Source: Marinobacter sp. SS5-14b
GTDB lineage: Bacteria > Pseudomonadota > Gammaproteobacteria > Pseudomonadales > Oleiphilaceae
Reading direction: 5' to 3'
DNA: 64,000 nucleotides
Assembly: GCF_030541005.1 (NCBI RefSeq)
Contig: NZ_JASSVM010000006.1
Span: 1-64,000 of the forward strand
Made by a program: the position numbers and the translations under genes
The notes under the pieces: model-generated
Seen by the model: the letters and a program-made list of their open reading frames with translations, nothing else
Told to the model about the DNA's origin: nothing
Databases searched by the model: none
Shown here: piece after piece, positions 53,855 to 64,000 of the stretch
Position numbering within the stretch: position 1 is the first letter of the stretch
Layout: every line of letters starts with the position of its first letter

Positions 53855-55381
53855 GTGACAAATACGCGTCAACGCACTGATTACGCCCGCCAGCAGGTAC
53901 TCACCACCGACCGGCAAATGTTGATCATACTGCTGGCCCATGTGCCCGTGGTGGGGCTGCTGGTGCCCTGGGGTTACGGCACCTACGCATTTGCCATTGT
54001 AGCCTCCCTGCTGGTGGGTGGGCTGGCGCTGGTCGCATACGTCATGTTACGTGGTACCCGCGCCTGTTCCGCCCTGTTTGCAGCCTGCCTCATGTTGTTC
54101 TCGGCGGTGATGATTCAGGCTCAGATGGGCCGTATAGAAATGCACTTTCACATATTCTCCGCCCTGGCGCTGGTCATCATCTACCGGGACTGGCTGCCTG
54201 TGCTGGTTGCCGCTGGCGTGATCGCTGTGCACCACCTGCTGCTCACAGGGCTGCAGCTGGCAGATGCACAAATAGGCAATATGCCGTTGATGATCTTCAA
54301 CTACGGTTGCAGTTGGGGCATTGCTTTTCTGCACGCCGCCTTTGTGGTGTTTGAAGCCGGTATCCTGGTGTTCTTTGCCATCAGAATGGGGGCTGAGCGG
54401 GAGCAGACCTACCGGATGATCGAAATTGTGCGGGCGTTTGATGCGGAGAACGATCTGCGGGGCCGGCTGCCGGATCAGGATCAGAGCGTCAGTGCATTGT
54501 CCTTCAACCAGATGATGGAGCAGTCCTGTGCCCTGATCACCGAGCTCCGGGATTTTTCAGAGGTGCTGCGCCAGAATGCGGATCAGCTGGCCAATGCCAG
54601 TAAAGCCACCAGTCAGTACCTTGAAGAGCAGCAACAACAGTCGGATCAGGTGGCGGCTGCCAGTAATCAGATGGCGGCCAGCGTGCAGGAGGTGGCCCAG
54701 AACGCACAGCTGGCGTCCGAAGCGGCTACTGATGCCTCCAAAGCCTCCAGTGCCGGCAGCGAGGCCATGGCCAGCGCCAGTACCATGACCGAAGCGACCA
54801 ACCAGGCCCTGGGCGACAGCAGCCGTATGGTTCAGCAACTGACGGAAAAAGTGGAATCCATTGCCCGGGTGACCGGGTCGATCAACGACATCTCGGACCA
54901 GACCAATCTGCTGGCACTGAATGCGGCGATTGAAGCTGCCCGGGCCGGTGAACACGGCCGTGGATTTGCCGTGGTGGCGGATGAAGTGCGCTCACTGTCT
55001 CGTCGCACTCAGGCCTTTACCGAGGAAATTCGCAGCACGGTTGATGAGCTGAAAAGTCTGTCTGAAGCCACTCGCGCTGCGATGGAAATGGGCCAGACTC
55101 GGTCTGGAGAATCCACCCGGGCTATCCAGGCCGCGGCGGAAGCCATCAGCCGTATCGAACAGGCGATTGGTGCCGTCAGCAGCATGAATGACCAGATTGC
55201 AGCAGCCTGTGAACAGCAGTCGGCAACGTCCATGCAGATCAACGAAAACATTCATGCCGTAGCCTCCCGTAATGGCCAGGTGGCTGAAGAGGCCGACCGG
55301 GTGATGGCTAAGGCCCGGGAATTGGGTGAGGCCGTGGGGCAGGTTGATATGCTGGTTAATCGTTACCGTCTGCCGAAGTAG
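53855..55381 (+). CDS. Methyl-accepting chemotaxis protein with a multi-helix sensor
   Basis: A 508-residue chemoreceptor from GTG 53855 after AAGGAAC. Instead of two helices flanking a periplasmic domain it has about five or six consecutive membrane helices (residues 30-180), with histidine-rich loops ([10 protein letters not shown] and VHHLLLTG) that could bind metal or heme. The cytoplasmic part has a signalling tip ([21 protein letters not shown]), conserved across receptors, and ends without a CheR/CheB pentapeptide. It begins 13 bases after the sco gene, suggesting possible co-expression. Confidence 0.9.
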   Translation: MTNTRQRTDYARQQVLTTDRQMLIILLAHVPVVGLLVPWGYGTYAFAIVASLLVGGLALVAYVMLRGTRACSALFAACLMLFSAVMIQAQMGRIEMHFHIFSALALVIIYRDWLPVLVAAGVIAVHHLLLTGLQLADAQIGNMPLMIFNYGCSWGIAFLHAAFVVFEAGILVFFAIRMGAEREQTYRMIEIVRAFDAENDLRGRLPDQDQSVSALSFNQMMEQSCALITELRDFSEVLRQNADQLANASKATSQYLEEQQQQSDQVAAASNQMAASVQEVAQNAQLASEAATDASKASSAGSEAMASASTMTEATNQALGDSSRMVQQLTEKVESIARVTGSINDISDQTNLLALNAAIEAARAGEHGRGFAVVADEVRSLSRRTQAFTEEIRSTVDELKSLSEATRAAMEMGQTRSGESTRAIQAAAEAISRIEQAIGAVSSMNDQIAAACEQQSATSMQINENIHAVASRNGQVAEEADRVMAKARELGEAVGQVDMLVNRYRLPK

Positions 55382-55518
55382 TACCCATGGGTGTATGGCA
55401 ATTAAAGTGATTTGAATCGTCAAGTTTATCCGTCACCTGACGTTATAATTGACAGTTATCAAAATATAATTTGCTGTCGAACCTGGTCTGCGCATAGCGC
55501 GGTAAGAAGAGTAGTGGA

Positions 55519-56865
55519 ATGTATATCTCGGAAAAGAAGGCTCAAGCACTTATTCAGACGATGCTTGAAAAGGGTGTCCCTCAATCTTACCCGAAGTGGA
55601 TAGCACCACTTGCTCAGCATCTGCAGGCCGTGGGCTCTGAAGAGTTGTCCGTGGCCAACAGTGCCGTTGACGTGGCTCGGCACATATCCGATCTTGGCCA
55701 GGGGATGCTGGAATTCGACAGTCGTATTCATAACCTGGTCGCCAACATTCAGACCCTGTCGGCTGCCATCGAAGAAATGTCGGCAAGTGCGTCGGAGGTC
55801 GGCAGCCTGGGGCAGGATGTGCTTGAGCAGGCCAGCACAGTGAATGATTACACCCGTGAATCGATAACGGCTTTGGAGGATATGGAAGCCCGGCTGGCGG
55901 AGGTTGATATTGCGCTCACTCAGGCCAATGAGGAAATGCGCTCCCTGGCCGAACAAACCCGTCGCATTGAGTCACTCACCAATACGGTGAACGAGATCTC
56001 CGATCAGACCAACTTATTGGCGCTGAATGCTGCGATAGAAGCAGCGCGAGCAGGTGAAGCCGGTCGCGGTTTTGCTGTCGTGGCTGATGAAGTTCGCCAG
56101 TTGGCAGCTCGAAGTGCCGGGGCTGCACAAGAGATTAACGGTATTGTGACGGGGATTATCGCCGGCTCCGAAACCGTGCAGTCGCGGCTCGGAAATTCTG
56201 TCCGGGCGGTGCAGGCCTCCGGCGAAAGCCGGGAGCGGGTGGCCGAGGTGATGAATCGGTCCCGTGAGTCGTCAGCCCTCAATTTCGATCAGGCGACATC
56301 GATCGCTGCAGCGGCGGAGGAGCAGAGTCAGGTGGCTGCGGACATGGCCCGTCAGGTGAGCTCGAATTCTGAAGATTCCGATGGGCTGGCAACGATCTTC
56401 AACGAGTTGATGGCATCAATAAGCCCGCTGCGGGCCGATACAGACCATATTTTCAGTCAACTGACTGCGAAATCACCCTGCATGGTTCTGGCCAGCGCCA
56501 AGCGGGACCACGTCGTATGGGTTGATAAGCTGATTCGGTTTGCGGTGTTCAATGAGAGGGCCATCACCGAAGACGAAGTAAAAGACCACACTCAGTGCAG
56601 GCTCGGTAAATTTCTGGCCAGCGAGGAAGCCCGGCCCTTGCATCAGTTAAGAGCTGCAGATCATCTGGTTAAGCAGGTTCACCCTCAGGTCCACAGCTCT
56701 GGCAAGGCGCTTTATAAACTGGCGACCGACTTCCACAACCACCGGGTAGACGCTAACCGGTATGCAGAACAGTCCCGGGAGTTGGTGGATACGCTGAAGG
56801 CGGCTTCTTCTGAGGTATTAGAACTGCTGGACGAGATGATCCGTGAAGTCAGTAGTTGCCAGTAA
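55519..56865 (+). CDS. Soluble chemoreceptor with a C-terminal CZB zinc domain
   Basis: A 448-residue protein with no membrane helix. The MCP signalling tip ([21 protein letters not shown]) lies near residue 165. A C-terminal CZB domain follows: His in [12 protein letters not shown], the CRLGKFL cysteine, and later histidines (VHPQVHSS). CZB domains bind zinc and often sense hypochlorite through the zinc-Cys switch, or regulate diguanylate cyclases. A diguanylate cyclase gene is convergent 9 bases away. The soluble layout suggests a cytoplasmic array. Confidence 0.9.
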   Translation: MYISEKKAQALIQTMLEKGVPQSYPKWIAPLAQHLQAVGSEELSVANSAVDVARHISDLGQGMLEFDSRIHNLVANIQTLSAAIEEMSASASEVGSLGQDVLEQASTVNDYTRESITALEDMEARLAEVDIALTQANEEMRSLAEQTRRIESLTNTVNEISDQTNLLALNAAIEAARAGEAGRGFAVVADEVRQLAARSAGAAQEINGIVTGIIAGSETVQSRLGNSVRAVQASGESRERVAEVMNRSRESSALNFDQATSIAAAAEEQSQVAADMARQVSSNSEDSDGLATIFNELMASISPLRADTDHIFSQLTAKSPCMVLASAKRDHVVWVDKLIRFAVFNERAITEDEVKDHTQCRLGKFLASEEARPLHQLRAADHLVKQVHPQVHSSGKALYKLATDFHNHRVDANRYAEQSRELVDTLKAASSEVLELLDEMIREVSSCQ

Positions 56866-56874
56866 TACCATCTG

Positions 56875-58161
56875 TTAGTCGACGGCTTGCCTGCTACTCG
56901 CAACCCGATTTTTGCCGTCATTTTTGGCCTGGTAGAGTAACGTGTCTACCCGTTCGAGAATTTCAGCGGGCGTGTCGTCAAGGCTGGACTCGGTAACGCC
57001 CAGGGACAGGGTGACCTGCCCAACGTCATCAAAAAGGCTTTCTGCTATGTCGATGCGGATTTTTTCCGCAATCTCGGTGGCTTTGTCGAGATCGCAGAAG
57101 GGCAGTAGCACGATAAATTCTTCTCCGCCCCAGCGTACACACTTGTCGGTTTTACGGGTTTGCTCCATAAGGCTTTCGGCGACGGCTTTGATGATCTCGT
57201 CTCCGGAAGCGTGACCGTAGCTGTCGTTCACCGCCTTGAAATTATCGATGTCGGTCATCAGCACACAAAACGGCGAGTCAGCCTCCTGAGCCTGAATCAG
57301 TGACACTTCCAGTTCAATCTCGCCGGCGCGGCGATTCAGCAGTCCGGTCATGGAATCGTGCGAGGCCTGCTCCCGGAGCTTCAACTCCTCAAAAACCCGG
57401 TCAGTCATATCTTTGATGATACTGACAAAGTGGGTGATCTTGCCGTCTGAACTTTTCACCGGTGTAATGGTTTGCTGGCAGTGGATCTCGTGCCCGCCCT
57501 TGTGGCGGTTTGTCACCATGGCCCGGAAAGGCAGGCCCTCATTCAGGTGGCGCCACAGGCCTTTGTAGAAGGTGGTGTCATGCTTGCCGGACTTCAGTAT
57601 TGAGGGTTTTTTACCGATGACTTCTGTGGGCGTGTACCCGGTGATGATTTCAAAGCCTTGATTGGCAAACTCGATGATTCCCTCAGCATTGGTGATAAAA
57701 ATGCCGTCGTAGGCCGCATCGATGGCTTTGGCGAACAGGTTGCCGGTGGATTGCTCTGCGTGCAGCTGGGTGATGTCTTTCTGCACGGAGACATAGAATC
57801 GCGGTTCTCCGGTGTTATCGTTGACCGGAGTGATGGTCCACTCCACCAGGTAGGGCCGGCCGTTTTTGCGATAATTGATGGTCGAGCCCGCGAAGAATTC
57901 GCGCTCTTTCAGGCCTCGACGGAGTTTGTCGATGACGGCGGATTCGGTCAGCGGCCCCTGAAGAATGCGAGGGTTCTGGCCGTGAAGCTCTTCCAGGGTG
58001 TAACCGGTCATGTTACAGAATGCCGGGTTGGCATACACAATCCTGTACAGGCTGTCGGTGATCACAATGGAGTTGAAAGACAGCTCTGCTGTCGTGCGTA
58101 ACAACAACAGCGAATCGTCGCCAGACAGGCCAGGCAAACTGTGGGGGTGATCCGGTTTCAA
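56875..58161 (-). CDS. PAS-PAS-GGDEF diguanylate cyclase
   Basis: A 428-residue cytoplasmic protein. Two PAS domains are visible (SLYRIVYANPAFCNMTGYTLE and AEGIIEFANQGFEIITGYTP), each followed by a PAC motif (ITHFVSIIKDMTDR after the second). The GGDEF domain has an intact GGEEF (RWGGEEFIVLLPF). It should synthesise c-di-GMP; PAS ligands are unknown. I see no membrane helix. A soluble CZB receptor lies on the opposite strand. Confidence 0.92.
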   Translation of the reverse strand: MKPDHPHSLPGLSGDDSLLLLRTTAELSFNSIVITDSLYRIVYANPAFCNMTGYTLEELHGQNPRILQGPLTESAVIDKLRRGLKEREFFAGSTINYRKNGRPYLVEWTITPVNDNTGEPRFYVSVQKDITQLHAEQSTGNLFAKAIDAAYDGIFITNAEGIIEFANQGFEIITGYTPTEVIGKKPSILKSGKHDTTFYKGLWRHLNEGLPFRAMVTNRHKGGHEIHCQQTITPVKSSDGKITHFVSIIKDMTDRVFEELKLREQASHDSMTGLLNRRAGEIELEVSLIQAQEADSPFCVLMTDIDNFKAVNDSYGHASGDEIIKAVAESLMEQTRKTDKCVRWGGEEFIVLLPFCDLDKATEIAEKIRIDIAESLFDDVGQVTLSLGVTESSLDDTPAEILERVDTLLYQAKNDGKNRVASSRQAVD

Positions 58162-58384
58162 GGGTGGTTCCTGTGTTCTTGGAGGGTAGTGCCCAGAAAT
58201 GTTGGTTTAGCATTGTTCACACAAGGGAGGATGTCAACGAGAAGGCGCCTGTATCGGCCATATCTGACGGTATATTCACCGGTGAAATACTGAACATTCG
58301 CCAACCTGCGGTTGAAGTCTGATCATTCGGTGCAATAGTTAATCAGAGGCTCCCGATGAGCGAACGCAATAGAGGAGGCACCGT

Positions 58385-61147
<2,763 letters not shown>

Positions 61148-61155
61148 GGCATTGG

Positions 61156-61200
61156 TGACAACATGGAGGCCGGGGCTCTGCAACGGACCTCCTGTTGTCA
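61156..61200. terminator. Hairpin after acnA, between convergent genes
   Basis: TGACAACATGGAGG (61156-61169) can pair with CCTCCTGTTGTCA (61188-61200) with one bulged base, over an 18-base loop. ATGTTT follows. It probably terminates acnA and possibly the kinase operon. Confidence 0.7.
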
Positions 61201-61227
61201 ATGTTTACCGTGCCCTTCGAGTTCTGC

Positions 61228-63159
61228 TTAAGCGCCCGATGGAGGCCTCTTTTCGGTAAGCTCCAGCCAGAATAATGCACCTTTTCCGGGCTGGGATGTG
61301 AAGCTAACCCCTCCCTGCATATTGAGCATCAACTCACGGGTAATGGCCAGACCGAGCCCTGTTCCAGCTTTCGAGCATCGTATATCGGTGCTGGCCTGAG
61401 AGAATTTCTCGAACACCCGAGACTCAAACTCAGACGGTATTCCATTGCCAAAATCTTGCGTCAGGATGCGGACCTTGCTGCCTTCCCGCTCGGTATAGAT
61501 GTGCACAGCTGAGTTTTCCGGTGAAAACTTTATGGCATTGGATAGCACGTTATTCAGCGCCTGCATCAGTCTCTGCTTATCGGCCAACACCTCAGCATCT
61601 GCCAGTTGTCTGATTTCAATCTGCACCTTATGTTCCGAGGCATAGTTTCCGATGTTCTCAACGCACTCGCGTATGACGTCGGAGACTTGTACTGTCTTCA
61701 TCTCGAATGTCATTTTACCGGCGATTAATTTTTCAATGTCGAGTAGGTCGTTGACCAGGTAGGTGAGCTGCTCACTGTTTCTGTGCGCGATCTGAGTAAG
61801 CCTGAGCGCTCCTTCCGGGAGTGGAGCCACAGCCTGATTGATCAACAGCCCAAGGGCCCCTGAGATGGAGGTCAGAGGCGTGCGCAGTTCATGGCTTACT
61901 GTGGAAATAAACTGATTCTTCAGTCGCTCTGCTTTCTTCTGCTCTGAAATATCCTCAACAATGAGCCAGACAACCGGTTTTCCATCGGTGGTGGTAAGTT
62001 TCAGGCCGTGAAGCATGATTGGCTTGAGTAAGCCAACACGGTCCTTGATAAAGAGTTGCCGGCCGGAAAGTTTCTTTGATCGGGCCAGAGCCTCTGAAAC
62101 ATCTTCACCCTCAGTGATGAGGTTTCCATGCTCGTCGAAGGTTTTGTTGAAAAAAACCAAGGAGCGCGGATGGTCGCCAAGGATGCTTTTCAGGCTCAGG
62201 TTGCCTTGTACCAGTTTGTTGGTTTCTGCATCGAATAATGCGATCCCGACCGGGGCGAGTTCGAAGAGCCCCGAAAACCATTGTTGCATCTGTCGATCTT
62301 TAAGCAGCAACTGGGTCAGCCAGAAGGTTGCGGCGGTTACCGTTAACACCAGCAGCGCGAGAAGGCCCCGTAACGCTAAGGGATGAGGTGGTTGGTCGGG
62401 CCAGCCCTCCTTGGGCTGAGCGATTAGGTGCCAGCTGGTGCCGTGCATTTCGAGAGCATTGTGCACCGGTTGTTGCCAGATAACATCCGGTGCTCCGAAG
62501 AATATGCTATCCGAGGTGGCCGGGTCAGGTGAGGTGGACAGTACTAGCTGCGCTTCCTGCATGATGCGGTCGAGATTGACTGACTCATAAAGGCTTTGCA
62601 GATCCAGGATAACGGATACCACCCCCCAGAACTCACGGGAACCAGAGATGAAAATGGGAATTCGAACTGCCAGGCCCTGGCCCCCTTGAACCAGATCAAT
62701 GGGGCCGCTGAACACCGCACGTTCGGTTTCCATCAGCATATGGACCTGTTCAGCCGAGAGGCTCTGTGTCCTAAGGTCCAGTCCAATTGCAGCCTCATTG
62801 CCCTCCAGGGGGTAGATGTTGTTAATGACAAAATCAGGCGCCAGGCCGATGTTTCTTAATTCAGTCGCAAGCCGGAAAATAACGGCGGCCAGTTCCTGAA
62901 AACGAGCTTCGCCCAGTTCTGGCTCTACAGCGACATTGGCTGCCAGGCCCCATACCGTTGTTATGTTTTGCAATATCCTGCCTTGAAGCTTGAGAGCCAG
63001 GTCATCGATATTTACTTGCCATTCCTGGCGCACTTCGGCTCTGAAGCGTTCTGTGCTCACCCTGTCCACTGTGATGGCAACAGACACCATTAGTATCAGA
63101 ACCATCCAGCGGGCCATCCAGATGAGCCATCGGAATCGCCGATCGTCAGCGTTCCTCAT
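61228..63159 (-). CDS. CHASE-domain sensor histidine kinase with PAS
   Basis: A 643-residue membrane kinase: an N-terminal helix (WMVLILMVSVAITVDRV), then a CHASE-like periplasmic domain (IGLDLRTQSLSAEQVHMLME, then FWGVVSVILDLQSLYESV) to about residue 255, and a second helix (ALRGLLALLVLTVTAATFW). A PAS domain follows, then HisKA (FISTVSHELRTPLTSISGAL) and HATPase motifs. No receiver domain is fused. Its start overlaps the stop of the upstream kinase gene (ATGA at 63156-63159). Its kinase core closely resembles that neighbour's, pointing to a duplication. Confidence 0.9.
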   Translation of the reverse strand: MRNADDRRFRWLIWMARWMVLILMVSVAITVDRVSTERFRAEVRQEWQVNIDDLALKLQGRILQNITTVWGLAANVAVEPELGEARFQELAAVIFRLATELRNIGLAPDFVINNIYPLEGNEAAIGLDLRTQSLSAEQVHMLMETERAVFSGPIDLVQGGQGLAVRIPIFISGSREFWGVVSVILDLQSLYESVNLDRIMQEAQLVLSTSPDPATSDSIFFGAPDVIWQQPVHNALEMHGTSWHLIAQPKEGWPDQPPHPLALRGLLALLVLTVTAATFWLTQLLLKDRQMQQWFSGLFELAPVGIALFDAETNKLVQGNLSLKSILGDHPRSLVFFNKTFDEHGNLITEGEDVSEALARSKKLSGRQLFIKDRVGLLKPIMLHGLKLTTTDGKPVVWLIVEDISEQKKAERLKNQFISTVSHELRTPLTSISGALGLLINQAVAPLPEGALRLTQIAHRNSEQLTYLVNDLLDIEKLIAGKMTFEMKTVQVSDVIRECVENIGNYASEHKVQIEIRQLADAEVLADKQRLMQALNNVLSNAIKFSPENSAVHIYTEREGSKVRILTQDFGNGIPSEFESRVFEKFSQASTDIRCSKAGTGLGLAITRELMLNMQGGVSFTSQPGKGALFWLELTEKRPPSGA

Positions 63160-64000
63160 TTTACAGGCTCAGCCGGTTGCTCTAGGGGCAGTTCAAGCCA
63201 GAAGGTCGCGCCTTTGCCTTCTTCTGACTCGAAATCAACGCTGCCACCCATTTGCGTCATGATCTCACACGTAATCGCCAGACCCAGCCCGGTACCCTGC
63301 TTGCCTCTTGTGCTTGAACTGTCGGCCTGGGCAAATTTTTGGAAGATGCGAGATCGAAAGCCGTCGGGAATGCCCGTGCCGTGGTCTGTGACCGAAATTG
63401 TGAGGTGATCAGGACAGAGTTTGGTAGAGACCTCTACGCTGGCACCCTCGTCTGAAAACTTGGCAGCGTTCGAGAGCAGGTTGGTCAGTGCCTGACTGAG
63501 CCGCTGCGGATCGAACCAGGCGGTGACATCCGGATGAGCCTGTTGGTGGACAACCTGTATTTGCCGGCGTTCCAGATAAGGCGCCAGGCGTTCGATCGAT
63601 TCCTCGATAACCGGCGCGACAGTTTGTCTGGTTGGGTGCATGGGCAGGCGACCAGACACCAGTTTTTCAATGTCGAGCAAATCATTGATCAGGTGTTTGA
63701 GTTGTTCGGTATTTCTTAGGGCAATAGACACCATTCGCTGAGCTTTCTCGGGCAAGTGGCCCAGAGAGCCGCTGTTGATAAGCCCCAGTGAGCCGGCGAT
63801 CGAGGTCAACGGTGTGCGCAGCTCATGACTGACCGTGGAAATAAACTGGCTCTTCATTTCCTCGATCTTGTGGCGCTCATCGATGTCTACGATGTATCCG
63901 TGCCATAACACACTGCCATCGGGCAGTCGCTCAGGTCGCGCCTTGCCCTCTACCCAGTGCCAGCTGCCGTCTTGCCAGCGAATACGGTATTTCTGGATCC
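63156..64000 (-). CDS. PAS sensor histidine kinase, 3' part (cut by window end)
   Basis: The frame is open to the window edge. The first visible codons (IQKYRIRWQDGSWHWVEG) are the end of a PAS_3 domain. HisKA (FISTVSHELRTPLTSIAGSL) and HATPase motifs follow (NLLSNAAKFSDEGA, then DHGTGIPDGF and GTGLGLAITCEIM). At least 281 residues are visible. It precedes and overlaps the CHASE kinase gene by four bases. The linker, HisKA and ATPase blocks are parallel to that protein, so the two kinases probably arose by tandem duplication and may act on the same regulator, which is not in the window. Confidence 0.9.
   Translation of the reverse strand, partial: IQKYRIRWQDGSWHWVEGKARPERLPDGSVLWHGYIVDIDERHKIEEMKSQFISTVSHELRTPLTSIAGSLGLINSGSLGHLPEKAQRMVSIALRNTEQLKHLINDLLDIEKLVSGRLPMHPTRQTVAPVIEESIERLAPYLERRQIQVVHQQAHPDVTAWFDPQRLSQALTNLLSNAAKFSDEGASVEVSTKLCPDHLTISVTDHGTGIPDGFRSRIFQKFAQADSSSTRGKQGTGLGLAITCEIMTQMGGSVDFESEEGKGATFWLELPLEQPAEPVK

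Overview
The window reads as chromosomal DNA of a marine gammaproteobacterium, most like Marinobacter or a close relative. This is inferred from overall protein character, the dense c-di-GMP, chemotaxis and kinase signalling, an AcnA aconitase and a complete proteobacterial dedicated sortase system; no rRNA or other taxonomic marker is present. I saw no tRNA, rRNA, insertion sequence, prophage or CRISPR array.

Region 1 (1-14.3 kb) is accessory DNA built around a type VI secretion cargo module. It holds the 3' end of vgrG, a DUF4123 chaperone/adaptor, and a VasX-like effector of about 1344 residues with coiled coils and a hydrophobic C-terminal block. A run of small membrane proteins follows. 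Three of these share an N-terminal YG..AYR signature and are candidate immunity proteins. The run also contains a decayed copy of the same family, a near-identical tract shared by two paralogs, and a gene broken by one extra G. Three less informative genes (DUF4124, a TerB-like small protein and an unknown 539-residue protein) close the region.

Region 2 (14.3-31.9 kb) looks like an envelope-stress or membrane-scaffold supercluster. The leftward operon is DUF2170 (YjfI-like), PspA/IM30, then a small putative ribbon-helix-helix protein, with a zinc-ribbon rhomboid protease beyond. The rightward operon is YqiJ-like, flotillin YqiK-like, then a 1749-residue coiled-coil AAA ATPase. The two operons diverge from a highly symmetric control region with three palindromes and two apparent back-to-back promoters that share a palindromic -35 box. 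Further right come DUF1266, a membrane J-domain protein and an HscC-type Hsp70, the set known from the E. coli ybe/hscC locus, and then a convergent second SPFH protein.

Region 3 (32-44 kb) holds mostly housekeeping and regulatory genes: a periplasmic glycerophosphodiesterase, a YtoQ protein, a retropepsin-like protease, an alpha/beta hydrolase with a small coupled partner, cysK, a diguanylate cyclase with three solute-binding domains, a DUF815 ATPase and a DUF3422 membrane protein.

Region 4 (42.2-47.9 kb) is the dedicated sortase system: histidine kinase and response regulator on the minus strand, diverging from a VIT/vWA sortase substrate and its sortase. Region 5 (47.9-64 kb) contains PlsC, GlsB/YeaQ, MAPEG, an OmpA-like protein without a signal peptide, a second rhomboid with a helical C-terminal region facing a B-box/TPR membrane protein, a Sco protein, two chemoreceptors (one soluble with a CZB zinc domain), a PAS-PAS-GGDEF cyclase, acnA, and two overlapping sensor kinase genes, the upstream one cut by the window end. 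All assignments come from reading motifs by eye; no database search was run.
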